Positions 25,130 through 32,891 of a stretch of DNA of 64,000 nucleotides are shown here, piece after piece; the first letter of the stretch is position 1, and every line of letters begins with the position of its first letter. The notes beneath the pieces are model-generated. The model was not told where the DNA came from. It saw only the letters and a list, made by a program, of their open reading frames with translations, and searched no databases. Source of the stretch: Acidovorax sp. FHTAMBA. Its GTDB lineage: Bacteria > Pseudomonadota > Gammaproteobacteria > Burkholderiales > Burkholderiaceae_C. Where the stretch lies: assembly GCF_038958875.1 (NCBI RefSeq), contig NZ_CP152407.1, positions 1,061,501 through 1,125,500 of the forward strand, in the 5' to 3' direction. Position numbers and translations under genes: made by a program.

Positions 25130-26631
25130 CGGCGCTTGCCCTGCTCGGTTCGGTGAGCGAAGCTGTCAGCTGGCTGCGCGAGCGGGTCACGGGCACGCTG
25201 CAGACGGACAGCCGCCAGATCCGGCCGGGCGACGGTTTCATCGCCTGGCCCGGCGCCGCAACCGACGGCCGTGCGCACATCGGGGATGCGCTGGCGCGTG
25301 GGGCCGTGGCCTGCCTGGTGGAGCACGAGGGTGCCGAGGCTTTTGCGCTGCAAGGACTGCCTGTGGCTGCGCTGCACGGGCTCAAGGCGGCTACCGGGCT
25401 GGTGGCAGCCGAATGGTTCGGCCAGCCCACCCAGCACCTGGATGTGTTGGCCGTGACGGGCACCAACGGCAAGACCACGACCAGCTGGTGGCTCGCCGAG
25501 GCCCTCAATACGCTATCGAAAAATGAGCTGTTTGCGCAAGGTGGGTGCGCGCTGGTGGGCACTTTGGGCATTGGAACGCCGCCCGCGCTCACCAGCACCG
25601 GCATGACCACCCCCGACCCGGTGCGGCTGCAGCGCGCGTTCCAGCAATTCACCGATGCGGGCCGCACGGCCTGCGCCATCGAGGCTTCGTCCATTGGTCT
25701 GGCCGAGCATCGGCTGGTGGGCACGCGCATTCGCGTGGCCCTGTTCACCAACTTCACCCAGGACCATCTGGACTACCACCCCAGCATGGTCGCCTACTGG
25801 CAGGCCAAGAGCGTGCTCTTTGACTGGCCCGGTCTGCAGGCGGCGGTGGTCAACATCGATGACCCGCAGGGCGCAGAGCTGCACACCGCGCTGGCCGGCC
25901 GGCCGCTGGACCTGTGGAGCGTTTCCGCCACCGGCCCGGCCCGCCTGGCGGCGCGCGATATCGGCATGGGCGATGGTGGCCTGCGCTTTACCGTGGCCGA
26001 GGGCGTGCACACGCATGTGCTGCAGACGCGCGTGATCGGGCAGTACAACGTCTCCAACCTGCTGGGCGTGGTAGCGGCGTTGCGTGCGCTGGGTGTTCCG
26101 CTGCAGCACGCGCTGTTCGCCTGTGCCCAGCTTTCACCTGTGCCCGGCCGCATGGAGCAGATCAACCACCCGGGCCAGCCCCTGGTGGCCGTGGACTATG
26201 CCCACACGCCCGACGCGCTGGACAAGGCCCTGCAAGCCCTGCGCCCGATTGCGCAGCAGCGGGGCGGCCGGCTCTGGTGCGTGTTTGGCTGCGGTGGCGA
26301 CCGCGACGCGGGCAAGCGCCCGCTGATGGGCGCCGTGGCGCAGCACCATGCCGACCAGGTGGTGGTGACCAGCGACAACCCGCGCAGCGAAGACCCGGCG
26401 GCCATCCTGCACCAGATCCTGCAAGGCACCATCGCTGGCGCCACCGTGCGGGCCGAGCCCGACCGTGCGGCTGCCATCGCCCAGGCCATTGCCGAGGCCG
26501 CGTTCGCCGATGTGGTGCTGATTGCCGGCAAGGGCCACGAAGACACCCAGGAGACGGCCGGTGTGCGCCTGCCGTTCTCCGACATGGCCCACGCGCAAGC
26601 TGCGCTGCAGGCCCGAGGAGCCCGTACATGA
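25126..26631 (+). CDS. murE: UDP-N-acetylmuramoyl-tripeptide synthetase MurE (meso-DAP adding)
   Basis: A 501-residue cytoplasmic ligase adding meso-diaminopimelate to UDP-MurNAc-Ala-Glu. ATP loop TGTNGKTTT (about 109-117), TQDHLDYH, and the DAP-specific DNPR (in SDNPRSEDP) are present, as is AGKGHEDTQ near the C-terminus. Residues about 128-142 (LSKNELFAQGG) look like a decayed type A repeat. ATGA overlaps on both sides. Confidence 0.96.
   Translation: MTALALLGSVSEAVSWLRERVTGTLQTDSRQIRPGDGFIAWPGAATDGRAHIGDALARGAVACLVEHEGAEAFALQGLPVAALHGLKAATGLVAAEWFGQPTQHLDVLAVTGTNGKTTTSWWLAEALNTLSKNELFAQGGCALVGTLGIGTPPALTSTGMTTPDPVRLQRAFQQFTDAGRTACAIEASSIGLAEHRLVGTRIRVALFTNFTQDHLDYHPSMVAYWQAKSVLFDWPGLQAAVVNIDDPQGAELHTALAGRPLDLWSVSATGPARLAARDIGMGDGGLRFTVAEGVHTHVLQTRVIGQYNVSNLLGVVAALRALGVPLQHALFACAQLSPVPGRMEQINHPGQPLVAVDYAHTPDALDKALQALRPIAQQRGGRLWCVFGCGGDRDAGKRPLMGAVAQHHADQVVVTSDNPRSEDPAAILHQILQGTIAGATVRAEPDRAAAIAQAIAEAAFADVVLIAGKGHEDTQETAGVRLPFSDMAHAQAALQARGART
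25509..25550. repeat. Type A interspersed element, decayed copy 6 (inside murE)
   Basis: ACGCTATCGAAAAATGAGCT then GTTTGCGCAAGG. Only the AT-rich arm and half of the GC-rich hairpin remain. It reads LSKNELFAQGG, the same frame as the copies in murC, cobC and the Nudix/MBL gene. Confidence 0.55.
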
Positions 26632-28106
26632 CCGCGACCCCCGGGAGCATGGTGACCCTGCAGCAGGCGTATGCGCTGCTGCAGCCACGCATGCCCGCCG
26701 CCCGCCTGGTGGGCGATGGCGCCACGCCGCTCCTGCGCGTGCACACCGACACACGCACGCTGCAGGCGGGCGACCTGTTTGTGGCACTCAAGGGCGAGCG
26801 CTTTGACGCCAACGCCTTTCTGGCGGATGCCCGCGCCGGTGGCGCCGCTGCTGCCATCGCGCATGGTGGCCTCGACGCCGCGGGCCTTCCAGGCATCGAG
26901 GTGCCCGACAGCCTGGCCGCGCTGGGCGCATTGGGAGCCGCGTGGCGCGCGCAGTTTGCGCTGCCGCTGATCGGCGTCACCGGCAGCAACGGCAAGACCA
27001 CGGTGACGCAGATGATTGCCTCCATCCTGCGCGCCTGGAAGGGTGAGGGTGCCTTTGCCACGCAGGGCAACTTCAACAACGACATCGGCGTGCCGTTGAT
27101 GCTGCTGCGCCTGCGGGCCCGCCACACCGCCGCCGTGATCGAAATGGGCATGAACCACCCCGGCGAGATTGCCCAGCTTGCCGCCATGGCGCAGCCCACG
27201 GTGGCCCTGGTCAACAACGCCCAGCGCGAGCACCTGGAGTTCATGCACACCGTGCAAGCCGTGGCCCGAGAAAACGGATCGGTGTTTGCCAGCCTGCCCG
27301 CGGATGGCGTGGCCGTGTTTCCCGCTGGCGATACCTACACAAGCCTCTGGCAATCACTCGCCCTGGAGCAGCCTGGCCGCCGCACGGTGACCTTTGGCGA
27401 TGGCGGCGACGTCCGCTGTGCGCGAGCCACCTGGGAGCGTGGCGCCTGGGCGGTCACCCTCGCCACGCCACGCGGCGAGATCACCACCCGCCTGCACATC
27501 GCGGGCCGCCACAACGTGACCAACGCGCTGGCGGCTACGGCGTGCACGCTGGCAGCGGGCGCACCCGTTGCCGCCATTGCCCAGGGGCTGCGGGATTTCA
27601 CACCGGTCAAGGGCCGCTCGCGCGCCTTCAGCGTGACGCTGGCGGGCCGCGAGATCACGGTGGTGGACGACACCTACAACGCCAACCCCGATTCCATGCG
27701 CGCCGCCATCGACGTGCTGGCCGAGCTGCCCGGCCCGCAGCTGCTGGTGCTGGGCGACATGGGCGAGGTGGGCGAGCAGGGGCCGCAGTTTCACGCCGAG
27801 GCCGGTGCCCATGCCCGGGCTGCGGGCATCCCGTTGCTGTTGGCGTTGGGCGCGCAGTCGGTGCACGCCGCAGCGGCTTGCGAGGGAGCCCGGCATTTCA
27901 ACGACATGGCCGCGCTGCTGGCGGCCGTGCGCGACGCGTTGCCCACCGTGGGCAGTGTGCTGGTCAAGGGATCGAGATTCATGAAGATGGAACAGGTGGT
28001 GGAAGCCATTGCAGCGATGGCGGCCACCGTGGCCACGCAGCCGCATGAACAACAACAAGAGCGCACCCGCAGCACACCGGAGGGACACCATGGCGCAACG
28101 CACTGA
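26628..28106 (+). CDS. murF: UDP-N-acetylmuramoyl-tripeptide:D-Ala-D-Ala ligase MurF
   Basis: A 492-residue cytoplasmic ligase that adds D-Ala-D-Ala to the tripeptide. ATP loop GVTGSNGKTT (about 116-125), NFNNDIGVPL, EMGMNHPGEI, DDTYNANPDSM and VKGSRFMKME are diagnostic. The start overlaps murE by ATGA. A 24-codon open frame starts inside its last codons and runs into mraY. Confidence 0.96.
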   Translation: MTATPGSMVTLQQAYALLQPRMPAARLVGDGATPLLRVHTDTRTLQAGDLFVALKGERFDANAFLADARAGGAAAAIAHGGLDAAGLPGIEVPDSLAALGALGAAWRAQFALPLIGVTGSNGKTTVTQMIASILRAWKGEGAFATQGNFNNDIGVPLMLLRLRARHTAAVIEMGMNHPGEIAQLAAMAQPTVALVNNAQREHLEFMHTVQAVARENGSVFASLPADGVAVFPAGDTYTSLWQSLALEQPGRRTVTFGDGGDVRCARATWERGAWAVTLATPRGEITTRLHIAGRHNVTNALAATACTLAAGAPVAAIAQGLRDFTPVKGRSRAFSVTLAGREITVVDDTYNANPDSMRAAIDVLAELPGPQLLVLGDMGEVGEQGPQFHAEAGAHARAAGIPLLLALGAQSVHAAAACEGARHFNDMAALLAAVRDALPTVGSVLVKGSRFMKMEQVVEAIAAMAATVATQPHEQQQERTRSTPEGHHGATH

Positions 28107-28164
28107 AACCATCCGCGTGGTCAACCCACGGGCCGGGCAGGCCGGGGAGTTGCCATGCTGCTGA
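28090..28164 (+). CDS. Possible 24-residue leader peptide bridging murF and mraY
   Basis: ATG with a strong site (GGAGG, 6-base spacing) inside the 3' end of murF, ending 10 bases inside mraY. The peptide begins MAQRTETIRVVNPRAG and has no recognised family. It may keep ribosomes moving across the 48-base gap; coding is unproven. Confidence 0.3.
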   Translation: MAQRTETIRVVNPRAGQAGELPCC

Positions 28165-29333
28165 TGCTGTCGCAATGGCTGCAGGGGCAGTCGCCCGAGT
28201 TTGGCTTTTTCCGCGTGTTCCAGTACCTGACCTTCCGAGCGGTGATGGCCGCCATGACGGCGCTGCTCATCGGCCTGATCGCAGGCCCCAAGGTGATCCG
28301 CGTGCTCACCTCGCTCAAGATCGGTCAGCCCATCCGGGGCTACGCCATGCAGACGCACCTGTCCAAGAGCGGCACGCCCACCATGGGCGGTGTGCTGATC
28401 CTGCTGTCGATCGCCATTTCCACGCTCTTGTGGTTTGACCTGTCCAACCGCTTTGTCTGGATCGTGCTCATCGTCACGCTGGGCTTTGGCGCCATCGGCT
28501 GGGTGGACGACTGGCGCAAGGTGGTCAACAAGGACCCCGAGGGCATGCGCTCGCGCGAGAAGTATTTCTGGCAGTCGGTCATTGGCTTGATCGCCGCGCT
28601 GTATCTGGTGTTCAGCATTTCCGAAAGCTCCAACGCCAAGGTGTGGGAGCTGTTTGTGGGCTGGGTGCAGTCGGGCTTCTCGCTCGACCTGCCGCCCAAG
28701 GCTGGGCTGCAGCTGCCTTTCTTCAAGGAGATCAGCTATCCGCTGGGTGTGCTGGGCTTTGTGATCCTGACGTATCTGGTCATCGTGGGCTCCAGCAATG
28801 CCGTGAACCTCACCGACGGGCTGGACGGGCTGGCCATCATGCCGGTGGTGATGGTGGGTTCGGCCCTGGGCGTGTTTGCCTACGTCACCGGCAGCTCGGT
28901 GTATTCCAAATACCTGTTTTTCCCGCACATCCCGGGCGCGGGCGAGCTTCTGATCTTCTGCGCAGCCATGGCGGGCGCGGGGCTGGCTTTTCTGTGGTTC
29001 AACGCGCACCCTGCGCAGGTCTTCATGGGTGACGTGGGCGCGCTGGCGCTGGGCGGGGCCCTGGGCACCATCGCGGTCATCGTGCGGCAAGAAATCGTGC
29101 TGGCCATCATGGGCGGCATCTTCGTGGTCGAGGCCCTGTCGGTGATGCTGCAGGTGACCTGGTTCAAGTACACCAAGAAGCGCTATGGAGAAGGCCGACG
29201 TCTCCTCAAGATGGCGCCCCTGCACCACCACTTTGAAAAGAGCGGCTGGAAGGAAACGCAGGTGGTCGTGCGCTTCTGGATCATCACCATGCTGCTGTGC
29301 CTGATCGGCCTGTCCACCCTGAAACTGCGATGA
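28155..29333 (+). CDS. mraY: Phospho-N-acetylmuramoyl-pentapeptide transferase MraY
   Basis: A 392-residue inner-membrane enzyme with about ten membrane helices that makes lipid I. Signatures: HLSKSGTPTMGG, DDWRKV, NLTDGLDGLA, FNAHPAQVFMGDVGAL (catalytic Asp), and MAPLHHHFEKSGWKE. Own ribosome site GGGGAG. The stop overlaps murD (ATGA). Confidence 0.97.
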   Translation: MLLMLSQWLQGQSPEFGFFRVFQYLTFRAVMAAMTALLIGLIAGPKVIRVLTSLKIGQPIRGYAMQTHLSKSGTPTMGGVLILLSIAISTLLWFDLSNRFVWIVLIVTLGFGAIGWVDDWRKVVNKDPEGMRSREKYFWQSVIGLIAALYLVFSISESSNAKVWELFVGWVQSGFSLDLPPKAGLQLPFFKEISYPLGVLGFVILTYLVIVGSSNAVNLTDGLDGLAIMPVVMVGSALGVFAYVTGSSVYSKYLFFPHIPGAGELLIFCAAMAGAGLAFLWFNAHPAQVFMGDVGALALGGALGTIAVIVRQEIVLAIMGGIFVVEALSVMLQVTWFKYTKKRYGEGRRLLKMAPLHHHFEKSGWKETQVVVRFWIITMLLCLIGLSTLKLR

Positions 29334-31369
29334 ACCCGGACGATCCCCTCATCTCCGCTGCGCCTGCCGCACCCGCTGTGGCTGGGTCTGCCATGGCGCC
29401 GGCCGACCTGGGTGCGCCTGCCGTGCCACCGCAAGCGCTGCCGGACGAGACGGCCGTTGCACCGCAAGAGGTGACGGCTGGCATGGCGGACGCCGCGGCG
29501 CCGGGGGAGGGTGCAAGCACTGCGCCAGCAACGAGCCCTGGCGGCCGGGCTGCGCAAGGGGCAGCGCATGCGTGGGACCCCGAAAAACCACCCGCCGTGT
29601 CCGCAGCCAAGGCCGCCGCTGATTTTGTGGCGCAGATTTTTGCCGAGGTGGCAGCCCCCGAAGGCCCACCGGTTCCCTCGCAAGAAACCGACGAAGAAGT
29701 TGCCGACGCCGCACCCGCCAATGCAGCCGCCCAGCCACTGGGCCGGCCCGGCGAAGATCTGCAAACGATGCAGGGCCAGCACATCCTCATTCTGGGCCTG
29801 GGCGCCTCGGGCCTGGCCATGGCCCGCTGGTGCGTGCGCTGCGGGGCAGAGGTCACCGTGGCCGACACCCGTGCCGCGCCACCCCAGCTGCCCACGCTGC
29901 AGCACGAGCTGCCGCAGGTGCGTTTTGTCGCCGGTGATTTCGATGCTAGCCTGGTGGAAGGCCAGGGCCTGCACGCGGTTTACCGTTCTCCGGGGTTGAG
30001 TCCACAAGCTGTTGCTCCTGTTTTGGTAGCTGCTGGCGCATGTGGAATAAGCGTTGGAGGCGAAATAAGCTTGTATTCGATGGCGCTCGGCGCGCTGCGC
30101 GCGTCCCACGGGTACGCCCCGGCGGTGCTGGCGATCACGGGCACCAACGGAAAAACCACCGTCACGTCGCTCACGGGCCAGCTGGTGGAACGCTCGGGCA
30201 AGAGCGTGGCCGTGGCGGGCAACATCGGCCCCACGCTGCTCGATACCCTGGCGGGCCACATCGATGCCGACACACTGCCCGAGGTGTGGGTGCTGGAGCT
30301 GTCGAGCTTCCAGCTGGACGGCGTGACCGGGTTCGAGCCCACGGCGGCGACGGTGCTCAACATCACGCAAGACCACCTGGACTGGCACGGCAGCCTGGAG
30401 GCCTACGCGGCTGCCAAGGCGCGCATCTTTGGCCAGACCGGGCTGATGGTGCTGAACCGTGAAGACGCCGCAGTGATGGGAATGCTGCCGCCACCCGGCC
30501 GCCCGAAGGCGGCAGCCGCCCCCTCGGGGGGCAGCGCAGCACACGCAGTGGCAAGCGTGGGGGCGCCCCAGCCATTGCCGCCCCCGGTCAAGGTCAGGCT
30601 GCAAAAGCCCCAGGTGCGCGAGCACATCACGTTCGGCGCCGACATGCCCCGGCGCCCCGGCGACTTCGGTATCGAGGTCGTGAGCGGCATGCCTTGGCTG
30701 GTGCGCGCGATGGACGCCGACGAAACCCGCAAGCGCGGCCGCAACGAAGTGGCCGAAGACCTGCACATCCAGCGCCTGATGCCCGCCGATGCGCTGCGCA
30801 TCCGGGGCCGCCACAACGCGGTGAACGCGCTGGCCGCGCTGGCGCTGGCGTCGGCCGCAGGCTGCACCCTGGCCCCGATGCTGTACGGACTGCGCGAGTA
30901 CCGCGGCGAGCCGCACCGCGTGGAGCCCGTGGGGATCATCCATGGCGTTGAATTCTTTGACGACAGCAAGGGCACCAACGTGGGCGCCACCGTGGCAGCG
31001 CTGGTGGGGCTGGGCACGGAGCGGCGGCTGGTGGTCATTCTGGGTGGCGACGGCAAGGGGCAGGACTTTGCGCCGCTCGCCGCGCCGGTGTCGCGCCATG
31101 CGCGTGCGGTGGTGCTCATCGGTCGCGATGCACCGCAGATACGCGCTGCACTGCAGGACTGCGGCGTCGCACTGCTCGATGCCGCGACCCTGCCAGAGGC
31201 CGTAGCGCTGGCCTCGCAGCGGGCGCATGCGGGCGACGCCGTGCTGATGTCGCCCGCCTGCGCAAGTTTTGACATGTTCACCGGCTACGAGCACCGCGCC
31301 CAGGTCTTTTGCGACACCGTGCGCGCCCTGGCCGACGACGCCGGGCAGTCGTTGGGGGGAATGGCATGA
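29330..31369 (+). CDS. murD: UDP-N-acetylmuramoylalanine-D-glutamate ligase MurD, with N-terminal extension and repeat-derived insertions
   Basis: At 679 residues it is about 230 longer than E. coli MurD. The enzyme proper begins near residue 147 (MQGQHILILGLGASGLAMAR); ATP loop TGTNGKTT about 271-278, NITQDHLDWHG, RGRHNAVNAL, FFDDSKGTN and ACASFDMF follow. Residues 1-146 are Ala/Pro/Glu-rich and unlike any MurD domain. Residues about 228-247 (type A) and 391-416 (type B) are repeat-encoded insertions. ATG at 29330 overlaps the mraY stop (ATGA), supporting the long form; no ribosome site precedes residue 147. Confidence 0.92.
   Translation: MNPDDPLISAAPAAPAVAGSAMAPADLGAPAVPPQALPDETAVAPQEVTAGMADAAAPGEGASTAPATSPGGRAAQGAAHAWDPEKPPAVSAAKAAADFVAQIFAEVAAPEGPPVPSQETDEEVADAAPANAAAQPLGRPGEDLQTMQGQHILILGLGASGLAMARWCVRCGAEVTVADTRAAPPQLPTLQHELPQVRFVAGDFDASLVEGQGLHAVYRSPGLSPQAVAPVLVAAGACGISVGGEISLYSMALGALRASHGYAPAVLAITGTNGKTTVTSLTGQLVERSGKSVAVAGNIGPTLLDTLAGHIDADTLPEVWVLELSSFQLDGVTGFEPTAATVLNITQDHLDWHGSLEAYAAAKARIFGQTGLMVLNREDAAVMGMLPPPGRPKAAAAPSGGSAAHAVASVGAPQPLPPPVKVRLQKPQVREHITFGADMPRRPGDFGIEVVSGMPWLVRAMDADETRKRGRNEVAEDLHIQRLMPADALRIRGRHNAVNALAALALASAAGCTLAPMLYGLREYRGEPHRVEPVGIIHGVEFFDDSKGTNVGATVAALVGLGTERRLVVILGGDGKGQDFAPLAAPVSRHARAVVLIGRDAPQIRAALQDCGVALLDAATLPEAVALASQRAHAGDAVLMSPACASFDMFTGYEHRAQVFCDTVRALADDAGQSLGGMA
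30012..30070. repeat. Type A interspersed element, copy 7 (inside murD)
   Basis: TTGCTCCTGTTTTGGTAGCT, GCTGGCGCATGTGGAATAAG, CGTTGGAGGCGAAATAAGC. In frame, reading APVLVAAGACGISVGGEI, just before the ATP loop. Confidence 0.75.
30500..30575. repeat. Type B GC-rich interspersed element, copy 2 (inside murD)
   Basis: GCCGCCCCCTCGGGGGGCAG with flanking Ala/Gly codons. In frame as a Pro/Ala/Gly-rich insertion of about 25 residues between the central and C-terminal domains. Confidence 0.7.
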
Positions 31370-32640
31370 CGGCCGATGTGCGCAGTTCTACGTTGCTGCA
31401 ACGGGTGACGGGCTGGTTTGGCGGCCTGCCCGGCAAGGCGGCCGACGTGCTGCCCGTGCGCGTGGGCGGCACCGAGTACCGTCAGTCGTCCAGCACGCCG
31501 GCCAGCGTGCTTGGCTTTGACCAGGCGCTGCTGTGGGTGGTGGTGGCACTGCTCGCCTGGGGGCTGGTGATGGTGTATTCGGCCTCGATCGCCATGCCGG
31601 ACAACCCGCGTTTTGCCAACTACGCCTCCACCCACTTTCTCACCCGCCACGCGATGTATCTGGTGGTGGGCTTTGTGGTGGCCCTGCTGGCGTTTCAGGT
31701 GCCCATGGCCCTGTGGGAGCGCGCGGCACCGTGGCTGTTTGTAGCGGCGCTGGTGCTGCTGATTGCCGTGCTGATCCCGGGTGTGGGCAAGGTGGTCAAC
31801 GGTGCACGGCGCTGGCTGGCCATCGGGCCTGTCAGTTTCCAGCCGTCCGAAGTTGCCAAGTTTGCGGTGCTCATCTACGCGGCCGATTACATGGTGCGCA
31901 AGATGGAAGTGAAAGAGCGCTTCTTCCGCGCCGTGCTGCCCATGGGCGCTGCCGTGGGCATTGTGGGCGTGTTGCTGCTGGCCGAGCCCGACATGGGTGC
32001 GTTCATGGTGGTGGCGGTGATTGCCATGGGCATCCTGTTCCTGGGGGGCGTGAATGCCCGCATGTTCTTCCTGATCGCTGGCGTGCTGGTCTCGGCGTTT
32101 GCGCTGATGATTGCCAGCTCGCCCTGGCGCCGCGAACGCGTGTTTGCATACCTCGACCCGTTCAGCGAGGAGCACGCTCTGGGCAAGGGCTACCAGCTTT
32201 CGCACTCGCTGATCGCCATCGGGCGGGGAGAGATTTTTGGCGTGGGTCTGGGTGGCAGTGTGGAGAAGCTGCACTGGCTGCCCGAAGCCCATACCGACTT
32301 CCTGCTGGCCGTGATCGGCGAAGAGTTCGGCCTGCTGGGGGTGGTGGCACTCATCGTGCTGTTTTTGTGGATGACCCGCCGCATCATGCACATCGGCCGC
32401 CAGGCGATTGCGCTGGACCGTGTTTTTTCCGGCCTCGTCGCGCAGGGCGTGGCGATCTGGATCGGCTTTCAGGCCTTCATCAACATGGGTGTGAACCTGG
32501 GCGCGCTGCCCACCAAGGGGCTCACGCTGCCTTTGATGAGCTTTGGGGGCTCGGCGATTTTGATGAATCTCGTGGCGCTGGCAGTGGTGCTGCGCGTGGA
32601 TTACGAAAACAAACTCCTCATGCGCGGAGGCCGCGTATGA
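31366..32640 (+). CDS. ftsW: Septal peptidoglycan glycosyltransferase FtsW
   Basis: A 424-residue SEDS-family inner-membrane polymerase with ten membrane helices, partner of FtsI. Conserved GARRWLAIGPVSFQPSE, LLAEPDMGAFMV (with the catalytic Asp region), HSLIAIGRGEIFGVGLGGS, LPEAHTDFLLAVIGEEFG and LPLMSFGGSAI are present. About 60 residues precede the first helix. Its last codons (LLMRGGRV) and stop are the founding sequence of the tandem array behind it, and the stop overlaps the 84-codon array frame (ATGA). Confidence 0.96.
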   Translation: MTADVRSSTLLQRVTGWFGGLPGKAADVLPVRVGGTEYRQSSSTPASVLGFDQALLWVVVALLAWGLVMVYSASIAMPDNPRFANYASTHFLTRHAMYLVVGFVVALLAFQVPMALWERAAPWLFVAALVLLIAVLIPGVGKVVNGARRWLAIGPVSFQPSEVAKFAVLIYAADYMVRKMEVKERFFRAVLPMGAAVGIVGVLLLAEPDMGAFMVVAVIAMGILFLGGVNARMFFLIAGVLVSAFALMIASSPWRRERVFAYLDPFSEEHALGKGYQLSHSLIAIGRGEIFGVGLGGSVEKLHWLPEAHTDFLLAVIGEEFGLLGVVALIVLFLWMTRRIMHIGRQAIALDRVFSGLVAQGVAIWIGFQAFINMGVNLGALPTKGLTLPLMSFGGSAILMNLVALAVVLRVDYENKLLMRGGRV

Positions 32641-32651
32641 GGAGTTTGTTT
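32607..32651 (+). other. 45-nt hairpin at the ftsW stop codon
   Basis: AAACAAACTCCTCAT pairs with ATGAGGAGTTTGTTT around CGCGG-AGG-CCGCG: 21 paired positions (one G-T) and a 3-base loop. The Shine-Dalgarno-like GGAGG and the following ATG are inside the structure. Confidence 0.85.
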
Positions 32652-32891
32652 CACCAAAACAAGCTGCAACAGCGCGCCAGCGCTGCCGAATGCGCAGCAT
32701 TCGATGCGCGGAGGCCGCGTATGAGGAGTTTGTTTCACCAAAACAAGCTGCAGCAGTGCGCCAGCACTGCCGAATGCGCAGCATTCGATGCGCGGAGGCC
32801 GCGTATGAGGAGTTTGTTTCACCAAAACAAGCTGTGCATTGCGCAAGCAATGCCAGGCACGCAGTGCCTCATGCGCGGAGGCCGCGTATGA
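32620..32891 (+). repeat. Tandem array of ~84-bp structured units between ftsW and murG
   Basis: Units begin with ATGCGCGGAGGCCGCGTATG at 32620, 32704, 32788 and 32871 (spacing 84, 84, 83). Each full unit holds, in order, an AT-rich hairpin (TTGTTT/AAACAA), hairpin A, hairpin B and a CGCGG-AGG-CCGCG hairpin with GGAGG then ATG. Stems of A and B differ between units but stay complementary: A is CAGCGC/GCGCTG, GCAGTGC/GCACTGC, GCATTGC/GCAATGC; B is CGAATGC/GCATTCG twice and AGGCAC/GTGCCT. Loops are constant (GCCA or GCAA; GCA). Confidence 0.92.
32637..32891 (+). CDS. Possible 84-residue repeat protein bridging ftsW and murG
   Basis: The array is open as three in-frame 28-residue units starting MRSLFHQNKL, with ATGA overlaps both at the ftsW stop and at the murG start. 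GGAGG lies 7 bases before each unit ATG. No known family. It could be a real small protein or a frame kept open so that ribosomes reach murG; the near-identical units may simply reflect recent duplication. Confidence 0.35.
   Translation: MRSLFHQNKLQQRASAAECAAFDARRPRMRSLFHQNKLQQCASTAECAAFDARRPRMRSLFHQNKLCIAQAMPGTQCLMRGGRV

Noticed and set aside
32620..32891. The tandem units as a CRISPR array
   Set aside because: Units are contiguous with no unique spacers between short constant repeats, and there are no cas genes. The same applies to the 87-bp units near 56.5 kb.
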